Below are positions 1 to 7,968 of a stretch of 64,000 nt of DNA, in pieces. Source of the DNA: Roseofilum halophilum BLCC-M91 (GTDB taxonomy: Bacteria > Cyanobacteriota > Cyanobacteriia > Cyanobacteriales > Desertifilaceae); NCBI RefSeq assembly GCF_030068445.1, contig NZ_JAQPOK010000090.1, forward strand, positions 47,240 to 111,239, given 5' to 3'. Both the position numbers and the translations under genes were made by a program. The notes beneath the pieces were generated by a model, which worked only from the letters and a program-made list of their open reading frames with translations, did not search any database and was not told the origin of the DNA. The number at the start of each line of letters is the position of its first letter. Positions within the stretch are counted from its first letter, which is position 1.

Positions 1-2
1 CA

Positions 3-2294
3 GCAGAGAGCAACGGAGATGCAGCAGTCGTTCATCCGCTCTTGCAACAGAACTTAGAGAAATTAGACTTGAACTTGGCCCAGATCTTGAAAGCTTGGGC
101 TACAGAAAGACTAGAAACCGCAACTTCCTCAGAGCGGGAATTTATTGCCAATGTTCTCTATTACTTTAATCTGATCGTCTCTAGCTTTCGCTATGGCAGC
201 AGAGCCAACAACATCGAAATTGCCATCGCTTGTCTAGAGATATTCTTGCAAGTTTTTACGCGCCAAGACGCTCCAGAGTATTGGGCGATCGCCCAAAATA
301 GTTTAGGAAACAAATACTCCGATCGCCTGCGGGGAGAGCGTGCCCAGAACCTGGAGCGGGCGATCGCCTGTTATGAAGCGGCTTTAGAAGTGAGAACCCG
401 CAGCGCCTTCCCCCAAAACCATGTCGAAACCCTCTTTAACCTCGGCCTCGCCTATCGGGACGCTTCCCAACCCCAACAAGCCTATGACAGCTTTGCCGCC
501 GCCATTGACACCCTAGAGAGCATCCGCAGCGCCATCATCATCGGCGGCGAGGCCGACAAACAGAAACTGGCGGAAGAATGGCAGAAACTCTACCGCAACA
601 TGATCGAAGTCTGCCTAGACCTGGACAACCCCAGCGCCGCCCTGGAATATGCCGAGCGCAGCAAAGCCAGAAACCTCGTAGACCTGATCGCCGCCACCCG
701 CCTCAAACCCGAAACCCTCCCCCAAGAAGTCTGGGAGCGCTACAACCAGCTCTATCAACAGTGGTGGCAGCTCCAGCAGCAAACCAACGGCAGCAGCCCC
801 CAGGCTTCCAGCCCCGACGACAGCCGCAGCCTCCAGGTCTCGGTCTCCCCTAGCGCCGTTCCCTCCCCCTCCCTCACCCAGCTCCGTCAACAGCTCGACG
901 ACTTCATCGCCACCGAAATCACCCCCCACGACCCCAAATTCCGCTTTGGGCAATCTGTCCAACCCATCCGCTACCGAGAAATTCAGGCCCTAGTCCCTGC
1001 CCACACCGCCCTGATCGAATGGTACTTTACCTCCCAAGGCATCCACGCCTTCATCGTCACCCCCGAAGCCCAACAGCCCACCCTCTTCTCCACCGACAGC
1101 AGCGCCGTCGATGCCCTAGAACAGTTAAAAGATGAGTATTTAACCGATTATCTCCACCGCGATAACCACTGGCGACAAACCCTCCCCACCTACCTCCACC
1201 GGTTAGCCCACCTCCTGCAACTCCCTAACCTCCTCTCCCACATCCCCCCCGACTGCCAACACCTGATCCTCGTCCCCTACCGCTACCTCCACCTCTTCCC
1301 CCTCCACGCCCTACCCATCCCCTCCCCCGTAGGAGAGGGAGCAGGAGAAAAAGACACCCCCTCGCCCGTGGGAGAGGGGGCAGGGGGAGAGGGCATCCCC
1401 TCCCCCGTGGGAGAGGGGGCAGGGGGAGAGGGCATCCTGAGCGACCAATTCCCCCAAGGCATCCGCTACATCCCCAGTAGCCAAATCCTGCAACTCTCCC
1501 TCTCCGAAACTCTCCCACAACCCACAGATAAATCCCTCTTTGCCATCCAAAACCCCACCCGCGACCTCACCTTTGCCCAGATTGAAGTCGAAGCCATTCA
1601 AAGCGCCTTCAACCCTGCCACCGTCCTCCCTGGCAAAGCTGCCCATAAAACCGCCTTCACCCAAGCCACTCCCCAATTCAAAACCCTCCAGTTTGCCCAT
1701 TTCTCCTGTCACGGCTTCTTCAACTTCAGCAACCCCCGCCATTCCGGACTCATCCTCGCCAACGCCCAACTCCCCGCAACTCCCACCCCCGAAAAAGGTC
1801 TCGCCGTCATCCGCTCCCGACGGGGCAACTTCAACGTCGCCGAATGCCTCACCGTCCCCGAAATCTTTAATCTGCGCTTACCCCAATGTCGGCTGGTTAC
1901 CCTCTCTGCCTGCGAAACCGGCATCACCGACATCGCCACCACCAGCGACGAATATATCAGCATTCTCGCCGGATTTTTCTTTGCCGGTGCGCGGAACGTC
2001 CTAGGCACACTCTGGGCAGTCAATGACCTCTCTACCGCCATTTTCATGATTCGCTTCTACGAAACCCTCTTGACCCAACCCCAACCCCCCGTTGCCCTCT
2101 CCCTCAAACACACCCAAGAGTGGATGCGCTCCCTAACCTGCGCCGATTTGGTAAACTGGATTAGCACCTGTTCCCTCATGCCCGAAGCCCATAAACCCTC
2201 CATACAACAACGATTCTCCCTCGGCTTCAAACCTCACTATCAACCCTATCAATCCCCCTACCACTGGGCCGCCTTTTACGCCGTAGGCCAATAA
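3..2294 (+). CDS. TPR-CHAT domain protein (caspase-like peptidase), 5' end outside window
   Basis: The frame is open to the left window edge, so the true start lies upstream; a TTG at 42 is an internal start at best. Residue numbers below count from that TTG. An N-terminal part (about 60-200) holds TPR-like helical repeats such as LERAIACYEAALEVRT. A long C-terminal CHAT domain (about 300-750) follows. The expected CHAT catalytic dyad is visible: His557 in HFSCHGFF and Cys624 in LSACETGITD. CHAT domains are caspase-like cysteine peptidases, often in cyanobacterial stress or immune modules. Residues about 426-466 are a low-complexity insert (PSPVGEGAGGEG copies) encoded by a dispersed DNA repeat. 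The next two genes are co-directional and probably functionally linked. The fold is certain in practice; substrate and trigger are unknown. Confidence 0.85.
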   Translation, partial: AESNGDAAVVHPLLQQNLEKLDLNLAQILKAWATERLETATSSEREFIANVLYYFNLIVSSFRYGSRANNIEIAIACLEIFLQVFTRQDAPEYWAIAQNSLGNKYSDRLRGERAQNLERAIACYEAALEVRTRSAFPQNHVETLFNLGLAYRDASQPQQAYDSFAAAIDTLESIRSAIIIGGEADKQKLAEEWQKLYRNMIEVCLDLDNPSAALEYAERSKARNLVDLIAATRLKPETLPQEVWERYNQLYQQWWQLQQQTNGSSPQASSPDDSRSLQVSVSPSAVPSPSLTQLRQQLDDFIATEITPHDPKFRFGQSVQPIRYREIQALVPAHTALIEWYFTSQGIHAFIVTPEAQQPTLFSTDSSAVDALEQLKDEYLTDYLHRDNHWRQTLPTYLHRLAHLLQLPNLLSHIPPDCQHLILVPYRYLHLFPLHALPIPSPVGEGAGEKDTPSPVGEGAGGEGIPSPVGEGAGGEGILSDQFPQGIRYIPSSQILQLSLSETLPQPTDKSLFAIQNPTRDLTFAQIEVEAIQSAFNPATVLPGKAAHKTAFTQATPQFKTLQFAHFSCHGFFNFSNPRHSGLILANAQLPATPTPEKGLAVIRSRRGNFNVAECLTVPEIFNLRLPQCRLVTLSACETGITDIATTSDEYISILAGFFFAGARNVLGTLWAVNDLSTAIFMIRFYETLLTQPQPPVALSLKHTQEWMRSLTCADLVNWISTCSLMPEAHKPSIQQRFSLGFKPHYQPYQSPYHWAAFYAVGQ
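1318..1438 (+). repeat. In-frame triplicated palindromic repeat inside the CHAT gene
   Basis: Three imperfect copies of a unit of about 39 bases (CCCTCNCCCGTGGGAGAGGG core followed by GGCAGGGGGAGAGGGCAT) lie head to tail within the CHAT coding sequence. Each has self-complementary CCCTCNCCC/GGGAGAGGG arms. The units are multiples of three, so the frame is kept and they encode PSPVGEGAGGEG copies. The same kind of repeat is usually intergenic in cyanobacteria (from general knowledge). Confidence 0.7.
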
Positions 2295-2297
2295 TCG

Positions 2298-2474
2298 GGA
2301 ATGGGGGAATGGGGGAATGGGGGAGTGGGGAAGACACGGAGACACGGAGACACGGGGACGCGGAGAATGAGGGAATGGGGGAATGGGGGAATGGGGAAGA
2401 CACGGGGACACGGGGACGCGGAGAATGAGATAATTCTTCATTGTTAATTGTTAATTGTTAATTGTTAATTGTTC
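2298..2474. repeat. Tandem low-complexity repeats between CHAT gene and next gene
   Basis: Two imperfect copies of a block of about 60-70 bases, each made of GGGGGAATG nonamers followed by GACACGG-type heptamers and ending GACGCGGAGAATGA, span 2298-2430. They are followed by four and a half copies of the heptamer TTGTTAA at 2441-2474. These resemble the short tandemly repeated repetitive (STRR) sequences of filamentous cyanobacteria. The TTG codons of the heptamers create a false upstream start for the next gene. Confidence 0.75.
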
Positions 2475-2476
2475 AA

Positions 2477-2815
2477 ATGATTACTCCCAAAGAAATGATC
2501 GCCAAATTCTTCCAAGTCTGGGCAACCAACCCGGATGATATCTTTACCACCTCCGGAGCCATTGCCGGTTTAGAAAAACTAGAAGAAATGATGCCCAAAC
2601 TCGCATCGGAATCGGATGAGGTACTCATGCAACGGTTAATGGCATGGTGTTCCGATTATCCGCAACTGACGGAGAAAATCTTGGAAAGCCCACCGCGCAA
2701 GTTGTCCGAAGAAAATAACGAACCCCCGCCAGATACTGAAGATAATAGTATCGCCAACCGCTTTCCGAAAACCTCTAAAGTCCTGGAGGAGAGAAGCCGG
2801 AATAATGAACAATGA
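2477..2815 (+). CDS. Small unknown protein in CHAT module
   Basis: A 112-residue acidic, mostly helical protein with no membrane segment. I chose the ATG at 2477 (MITPKEMIAKFF) because the longer frame starts from a TTG inside a heptamer repeat. The N-terminal 80 residues look like a compact helical domain (FFQVWATNPDDIF, MQRLMAWCSDYPQLTEKIL); the tail from about 80 is charged and proline-rich. It lies between a TPR-CHAT gene and a gene for a protein with two membrane helices, on the same strand. I do not recognise the family with certainty. From memory, small proteins called CATASP accompany caspase/TPR conflict systems, and this one has the right size and place; that is inference only. Confidence 0.6.
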   Translation: MITPKEMIAKFFQVWATNPDDIFTTSGAIAGLEKLEEMMPKLASESDEVLMQRLMAWCSDYPQLTEKILESPPRKLSEENNEPPPDTEDNSIANRFPKTSKVLEERSRNNEQ

Positions 2816-2835
2816 ACAATGAATAATGAACAATT

Positions 2836-2920
2836 GTCATTGCGACCGCAGGGAAGCAATCGCCGAGTTTACCGAGATGATCGAGATTGCTTCATTCCAC
2901 TGCGTTCCATTCGCAATGAC
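2836..2920. repeat. Palindromic dispersed repeat (GTCATTGCGA...TCGCAATGAC)
   Basis: An 85-base imperfect palindrome with perfect 10-base ends GTCATTGCGA and TCGCAATGAC and internal arms GAAGCAATC/GATTGCTTC. Heptamer-like AATGAAC copies sit just upstream (about 2805-2834). It looks like a REP/MITE-type non-coding repeat and could form a long hairpin in the transcript between the small gene and the membrane protein gene. Confidence 0.7.
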
Positions 2921-2955
2921 TGATCGTCACTGACTTATATAAAAAATCTATCTCA

Positions 2956-4332
2956 ATGAAACATCCGCCAGAACCGAATCCAGATGCTTTTCTCTTAGCC
3001 CCTAATCTCTATTTATGGGCGTATCAACTTGCGGATAAAAAAACGGATGCAACCTTTTGGAACGCCGCCAACCTCCTATTATCTCGCTTTGGCAAAACTC
3101 TAGAGATTACGGAGCGCGAAAAAAGCCGCGTTTTACTAGCTCAAGGTTCTTCTATTGGCTTCAAACTCCAAGATTCCCCAGAGATTAGTGGCTATCTTCA
3201 ACCCTTGAAACTTAAAGATAGCTATGCTGTCCGTGCCAATCTCGGCTATGATGATGAACAGGATGCCCTCGATCGCGTGGATGTTCAGCAACTGTCAGCC
3301 CTCCAATTCAACTGGGTTCCACCCCAGGAAAATTTCCTAGGACAAACCCTGCTCGTCACAGCCTATTTAAGTCGGGTGAATCAACAGCGCGATCTAAAAA
3401 AACTTCGGAATTTAGCAGATCACTGCTATCAGGTTTTATTCACCCAATCCCCCCAATTTTGTCGCCAAGGAACACTGTTTGGTAGCCCCATTTTTGAATA
3501 TAACCCCACTTCTGAAGATGACACCGCGCCCCATGTCCTGATTTGGTTGTTTCGAGATGAAGAAGCCCAGGATAAAATTAATACTTGCATGAGTTATTTT
3601 ACCGATCTGCTGTTCTATCGAGCCAAAATTGTTAAAGCCTTTCAAAACAGTCGCTCGATGTACGATCAACTTGATCGAGCTTACAATATTCTAGAAACCA
3701 AGCTCGACAACTTACAGAAAGAACTGGATCGCCACAATGATGCCAGTCGTGATGATTATTTGGAGTCGTTCAAAACCAGCTTGAAATATTTTGCCCAGGA
3801 GTCTCTCCCCTACACGCGCAACTTGGGAAAACTGGAAGATTTTAAGAAGACTATTGCAATAAATGTTTACAATTACAATGAGCAAGTTGCACAAATTTGT
3901 GATAGACTAGGACTTGATAAGGAAGAACTATCATTTATCCAACAGTTTAGCGACAATAAGGGGCAACACTTCGATCGCCAAATTGAAGCAGATTTAGGCT
4001 ATTTTAATAACGGGATAGATTTGTTTAATACAGCGATCGCCTCCATCCGAGGAACAGTAGAAATCGACCAAGCAGAGAGCGATCGCAACCTAGAGCATCA
4101 GATCCAAACCTTTGGGAGTGCCATTGCCGTGGGTGCGATCGTTGCCTCCACCTCCACCCTCATCTTCCAGGAACCCTGGACATTGCCCTGGCAAGAGCAT
4201 CATGGCGATCGCCCCCATCCCTTTATTATCGCCCTTCTGGTGAGCTTTGCCTTCGCTCTATTAGCCTGGGGTGGCGTAAAACTGTTAATCTGGTGCAGTG
4301 CTAGGAGGCGATCAGGTCGCAAAAACCCTTAA
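2956..4332 (+). CDS. Coiled-coil protein with two C-terminal TM helices (CATRA-like candidate effector)
   Basis: A 458-residue protein. Residues 1-210 form a globular domain of unknown family (starting FLLAPNLYLWAYQLADK). Residues about 215-270 look like a coiled coil (YDQLDRAYNILETKLDNLQKEL). A helical region follows, then two hydrophobic segments at about 385-405 and 423-446, and a basic tail (ARRRSGRK) that suggests a cytoplasmic C-terminus. A soluble sensor region plus a two-helix membrane end is typical of effector or pore-forming partners in conflict systems. Its place next to a TPR-CHAT protease recalls the CATRA families described with caspase-TPR genes (from memory). Function is not proven. 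Strand and spacing are consistent with one operon, interrupted by repeats. Confidence 0.65.
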   Translation: MKHPPEPNPDAFLLAPNLYLWAYQLADKKTDATFWNAANLLLSRFGKTLEITEREKSRVLLAQGSSIGFKLQDSPEISGYLQPLKLKDSYAVRANLGYDDEQDALDRVDVQQLSALQFNWVPPQENFLGQTLLVTAYLSRVNQQRDLKKLRNLADHCYQVLFTQSPQFCRQGTLFGSPIFEYNPTSEDDTAPHVLIWLFRDEEAQDKINTCMSYFTDLLFYRAKIVKAFQNSRSMYDQLDRAYNILETKLDNLQKELDRHNDASRDDYLESFKTSLKYFAQESLPYTRNLGKLEDFKKTIAINVYNYNEQVAQICDRLGLDKEELSFIQQFSDNKGQHFDRQIEADLGYFNNGIDLFNTAIASIRGTVEIDQAESDRNLEHQIQTFGSAIAVGAIVASTSTLIFQEPWTLPWQEHHGDRPHPFIIALLVSFAFALLAWGGVKLLIWCSARRRSGRKNP

Positions 4333-4348
4333 CAAGTGTTCTGTGAAG

Positions 4349-4444
4349 AGCGTCGTCAAGTTTATGAGCGATCGCATCATCGTCATGAATCGCGGTAAAG
4401 TAGAAGGAATCGAGAGAAATGGCGATCGCCAAAATCCAGACAAG
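4349..4444 (+). pseudogene. Fossil C-terminal fragment of an ABC transporter ATPase
   Basis: About 32 codons read SVVKFMSDRIIVMNRGKV followed by NGDRQNPDK. This matches the region after the H-loop of oligopeptide/dipeptide ABC ATPases (typically SVVRFMSDRIAVMYLGKIVE...QNP). No Walker A, signature or Walker B region precedes it, so only a scrap of the gene remains between the membrane protein and the antitoxin. The frame runs on to 4504 without further similarity. The short length keeps confidence moderate. Confidence 0.5.
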
Positions 4445-4487
4445 CAGCTCTCTAAATCATCAAACGAAATCCTAATAGGAGCAGATC

Positions 4488-4715
4488 ATGTCATTAGCCA
4501 TTAAAGATTTGGTAGAGATGGTAGAGCCTTTACCCGATGAAATCCAACAACAAATCGTCGCTCATGTGCGCGAGTATATTGCCGATTTACAGGATGAAAA
4601 ACAGTGGGATGAGTCCTTTCGTCGCACCCAATCCGCCTTAGTTGCAGCCGCACGACAAGCGAAACAAGAACGGGCTGCGGGAAAAGCGACAAAAATGGAT
4701 TATGAGCAGTTATGA
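4488..4715 (+). CDS. Antitoxin of a RelE/ParE-type toxin-antitoxin pair
   Basis: A 75-residue charged protein preceded by a good Shine-Dalgarno (AGGAG, 7 bases before the ATG). The N-terminal half (LVEMVEPLPDEIQQQIVAHVREYI) resembles the short antitoxins found beside cyanobacterial RelE/ParE toxins; the C-terminal half is rich in Arg, Lys and Ala and would be the toxin-wrapping tail. The stop codon overlaps the toxin start by 4 bases (ATGA), indicating translational coupling. The antitoxin presumably neutralises the toxin and autoregulates the operon; I see no clear operator. Confidence 0.75.
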   Translation: MSLAIKDLVEMVEPLPDEIQQQIVAHVREYIADLQDEKQWDESFRRTQSALVAAARQAKQERAAGKATKMDYEQL

Positions 4716-4975
4716 AATCTGAGGTTCTGCCTTCATTTTGGCAGCAGTATCGTCAGCTTAATCATGAAGTTCGAGAACGTACTCGCAAGGCCTATCGGCT
4801 ATGGGCGGACAATCCCTTTCATCCCTCTCTCCATTTTAAGTGTATTAACTCAGAGGAGGAGATTTGGTCAGTACGAGTGACGCGCAATTATCGAGTTTTG
4901 GGATTCAAGGAAAACGATACAGTAACCTGGTTTTGGATTGGCAATCATGATGATTATGAACGCTTCTTTGGCTAA
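4712..4975 (+). CDS. RelE/ParE-family toxin
   Basis: An 87-residue protein with the RelE/ParE barrel pattern: an N-terminal helix pair (FWQQYRQLNHEVRERTRKAYRLW), then strands with IWSVRVTRNYRVLGFKE, and the C-terminal WFWIGNHDDYERFFG. Such proteins are mRNA interferases or gyrase poisons. Which of the two applies cannot be told from sequence. It is coupled to the upstream antitoxin by a 4-base overlap. Length is normal for the family and the frame is intact, so the pair may be active. Confidence 0.82.
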   Translation: MKSEVLPSFWQQYRQLNHEVRERTRKAYRLWADNPFHPSLHFKCINSEEEIWSVRVTRNYRVLGFKENDTVTWFWIGNHDDYERFFG

Positions 4976-5070
4976 CCTAGTTATCTGATATAAAGAGCGA
5001 TCGCAACCGAAAGACAGAAATAAGGAATAGGGAGGCCCAAAAATTCCTCCTTACTCCTCACTCCTGAGAC

Positions 5071-5784
5071 TCAACCAAAGATATTTTCCGAACGATAATC
5101 AGCTTCCGGTTCGGCAGCAAAGGGAGCATCCGTTTTACCCTTAGCTCTAGCTTTCGCCTTTGATGCACTGCGCTTGAGCGCTTGCAAACGGGCTTCATAG
5201 CGGCTGCGTTGGCGTTTTTTCGGGTTTTGTTCAATTAAGATCTTTAAGGCACTACCGAGACTCTTGTAGGCATTGGGTAGGGTATAGCCAAAACGGGTGG
5301 CTAAGGCGATCGCCTTTTCATCCGCTTGAATGGCTTCGTGTAAAGTCTTTTCAGGGTTATTTTTCTGATAGAGGCGATAACCGGAAACGCCACATAACGC
5401 CAGAGCGAGCAGAAGCAACAAGCCATCTTGTACCCAAAGCTCTCCCACTGCGCCCCCTAAACCAATGGCTAGGGCTGCCATTTCCCAGCCATCTTTGGGA
5501 ATCGTATCATTCTGAATCCGCCCCACTTCATGCCAAAAGAGAAGATTGCGTTGGTCGATCGCCAGTTGATCCCATTTGGCTAAATCAATCTGAATTTCCA
5601 CTTCATCATTGCCAATTTCTTCGGATCGCACCAAGGGAGGGTTCATTTCTGTTGCCACCTCTACGATCACCCAACTTTGCAGTTCTGGCGGCAATAAGCC
5701 TTTTAAGCGGCGCAGTTCGTTCATTTCTGCTCTCGCAGAGGAGGTTGCATAGGATTTCATATCGCTTGCCCTAGAATCTGACAA
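5071..5784 (-). CDS. DUF3318 membrane protein
   Basis: A 237-residue protein matching the cyanobacterial DUF3318 family as I remember it: the conserved LLPPELQSW start region (about 31-40), RNLLFWHEVGRIQNDTIP (about 78-95), a hydrophobic stretch of about 25 residues (GELWVQDGLLLLLALALCGVSG) likely to be one or two membrane helices, and FGYTLPNAYKSLGSALKIL. The C-terminus is strongly basic (KRSASKAKARAKGK). HEVGR resembles a HEXXH zinc site but lacks the second His. Function is unknown. It is monocistronic here; the upstream helicase gene on the same strand is 68 bases away. Confidence 0.85.
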   Translation of the reverse strand: MSDSRASDMKSYATSSARAEMNELRRLKGLLPPELQSWVIVEVATEMNPPLVRSEEIGNDEVEIQIDLAKWDQLAIDQRNLLFWHEVGRIQNDTIPKDGWEMAALAIGLGGAVGELWVQDGLLLLLALALCGVSGYRLYQKNNPEKTLHEAIQADEKAIALATRFGYTLPNAYKSLGSALKILIEQNPKKRQRSRYEARLQALKRSASKAKARAKGKTDAPFAAEPEADYRSENIFG

Positions 5785-5852
5785 AACAAGTAGGTCGTCT
5801 TATGTCGAGTATATCTTGGACGCTGGCTGAATGGGTTTTTATTTCTCATTTG

Positions 5853-7964
5853 CTACTGATGACTGAACTTAAGACTCGCACTCACTAAAGCAAACAAGGG
5901 CCCCGTTTGTTCTGTACCATTGACGGCGAGATCGCTATGGCACAGATAAACTCGCTCTTCTGCGCGACTGAGTAAATCGAGTAAGATGCGTCTGAGTCGT
6001 TCTTCATCGGCTTCTTGAGTCTGTTCTACTGTCCAAGGTTTACCTAAACGGTGCTGTAAAAACAGGGGCGCGGCCCATAAATTAGCGGCTCCCCCTTTCA
6101 GCCAGAGGGGAGAGCTGGCATCGAGCCAAAAGTGCCATCGGTGGGACAGACGACTGGAACGGTATTGGAAAATGGTGGCCAGGGTGACGGTGTTGGCTTT
6201 GGGGCCGGTGGGTCGCACGGGGTAGGGGTTGGCGGCGATCGCCCCTTGGCGCAGGAGCTGGATGAATTGCTTGAGGGGGGAGTGCTGGGGATGCAAGCGA
6301 TGATGGATCTGCCAATAGTGATGGGCCGTTTCCATCAGTTCCCGGATGGCGGCTAGTTGGTCGTAGGGCAGGGTATGGGTGAGGAAAAACCGGGTAATGG
6401 CGCGATCGAGGAAGATGAGGGGAGTGGTGAGTAGGCGTTCTGAGTGTTCTTGTTTTTGATTCTCAATCCAGGTTCTAATTTGATTGTAGGCGGTGCTGGG
6501 ACGATAGCCTAAGCGATCCCATCGGTCAAAGACTTCCATGGGGAGTAGGTGGGGACGATCGGGGTCGGGAACATAGCAGTAATCGGCGATCAAACCGGCT
6601 CGCACGGGGTCAATCCAATAGGGGGGCGGTTGGTTGGGTTGGGCGGTTCCCAGGAGGGGATGGCTGAGGATAATTAGCATTTCGGCGATCGCCTCTCGGT
6701 TCACCAGTCGCCCTAAACCGGGATACACCAAGGTTAGCAGGGTAAGCAGAGCGCGAATGAGGGGGGAGGCGATCAGGGGGCGCTGTTCGTTCAGGGGACG
6801 CAGGGGAATATCGGCTCGATCCAGGAGATGGAGCAGGGTATAGCGGGCGATGTCGTCTAAACCGGGGGCGATGATGGCGATGTCTTGGGGGGGGATGTGT
6901 TGGTTCTGAACGGCATCGATGATGGTTTCGGCGGTTTGCCGTAGAAGTTGCGATCGCGAGACGGTTTGCAAAGATTGGATCGATTCGGGAGGCAGTCGCA
7001 CGGGTTGGGCGAATAGGGGGTTAATGACTTGTTCGATTTGGTCGAGGTCTAGAGTTCTCGCTAGTCCTTGGTTGGGGCGATTTCCCAGATCTTCAATCTG
7101 GCAACGCTGGGCAATTTGGCCCATGTACTGGGGGTCAGCATTTAAGCCAATGCGAATCGCCCCCTCTCGGTTGTAGGTGAATAGACAGGGGCGCTCATGC
7201 TCCAGAAATAGCTCGAACAAATAGCGCATGATGGCGGGGTATTCGTCTACATCATCGGCGCAGAGGCTCTGATAGCGTTCTAGGAGATAGGTTTGGTAGT
7301 GGCGATCGCCGATCAGATATTGTCCATACAGATCCAGCGCCAGTCCGTAGGTGAGAAGGCCATGGGTTAAGCACCAACTGCGCCATTGCTTGAGCGCCAC
7401 GCCGATGTTATCCCAAATATCCGGAGTTTTGGCCCAGCTTCCCAGTTCTCCCTCTTCCAGAATTGTGGGAATATCGGCGATCGCCACACCACTGGCAGCC
7501 CCTAGGGCCCAGGTATCCAACAGTTGCCGTACCAACCGCACGGGAGACACCCCTTCTAAACTTAAGGCTCCCCGCTCTAAATCCTCTTGCCATAGGGCTT
7601 GGGCTAATTCTTGCTCGGTTTCGGGCCGCAGACGCACCGGAAACTGGGATTCGATCGCCAGGTGCTGCATTAATTGGGGCCAAAAGAGACTGACTTGATT
7701 GAGGCAAAAGCCTAGGGGAGTGGTGGTTTGGCTCAACAATCCCCCGCGAGGGGGGTCTAAGCGAGTGAGGCGATCGTCCAAATCTAGACGATTATCCCCC
7801 GTTGCCGCGAACACCAGAATCATCGGGTTAGCCGTATAGCCAGCATCCCATTCCGACCAGACTTGCTCGCCGATATACTCAACCAGGCGACGGGTTTTAC
7901 CACTACGGGACGGCCCCACGATCCAAAAGGAATTGAAAGACACGCTACACGAGTTAGAAGACAT
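5853..7964 (-). CDS. UvrD/AddB-like superfamily I helicase
   Basis: A 703-residue protein with a clear N-terminal Walker A (IVGPSRSGKTRRLVEYI, about 14-30) and a Walker B-like segment (LCADDVDEYP, about 236-245). A motif-III-like FTYNREGAIRIGLNADP and a second RecA-like region beginning about 345 (DIAIIAPGLDDIARYTLL) follow. The layout fits UvrD/AddB-type DNA helicases found in many cyanobacteria. No Cys cluster of an Fe-S nuclease is seen at the C-terminus, so I do not call it a nuclease. The ATG at 7964 is preceded by a Shine-Dalgarno-like GGGAGGA that belongs to the adjoining transposon end. Likely role is DNA repair or recombination; exact partner unknown. Confidence 0.6.
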   Translation of the reverse strand: MSSNSCSVSFNSFWIVGPSRSGKTRRLVEYIGEQVWSEWDAGYTANPMILVFAATGDNRLDLDDRLTRLDPPRGGLLSQTTTPLGFCLNQVSLFWPQLMQHLAIESQFPVRLRPETEQELAQALWQEDLERGALSLEGVSPVRLVRQLLDTWALGAASGVAIADIPTILEEGELGSWAKTPDIWDNIGVALKQWRSWCLTHGLLTYGLALDLYGQYLIGDRHYQTYLLERYQSLCADDVDEYPAIMRYLFELFLEHERPCLFTYNREGAIRIGLNADPQYMGQIAQRCQIEDLGNRPNQGLARTLDLDQIEQVINPLFAQPVRLPPESIQSLQTVSRSQLLRQTAETIIDAVQNQHIPPQDIAIIAPGLDDIARYTLLHLLDRADIPLRPLNEQRPLIASPLIRALLTLLTLVYPGLGRLVNREAIAEMLIILSHPLLGTAQPNQPPPYWIDPVRAGLIADYCYVPDPDRPHLLPMEVFDRWDRLGYRPSTAYNQIRTWIENQKQEHSERLLTTPLIFLDRAITRFFLTHTLPYDQLAAIRELMETAHHYWQIHHRLHPQHSPLKQFIQLLRQGAIAANPYPVRPTGPKANTVTLATIFQYRSSRLSHRWHFWLDASSPLWLKGGAANLWAAPLFLQHRLGKPWTVEQTQEADEERLRRILLDLLSRAEERVYLCHSDLAVNGTEQTGPLFALVSASLKFSHQ

Positions 7965-7968
7965 TTGT

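Noticed and set aside
1225..1769. Gly-rich and Pro-rich frames antisense to the CHAT gene
   Set aside because: Low-complexity shadows of a GC-skewed coding region.
4298..4504. 68-aa plus-strand frame taken as a real gene
   Set aside because: It overlaps the upstream gene, has no Shine-Dalgarno, and only its centre matches ABC ATPases; treated as a pseudogene fragment.
5071..5784. DUF3318 protein as a zinc metalloprotease because of FWHEVGR
   Set aside because: The motif is HEVGR, without the second His of HEXXH, and the conserved family is otherwise not peptidase-like.
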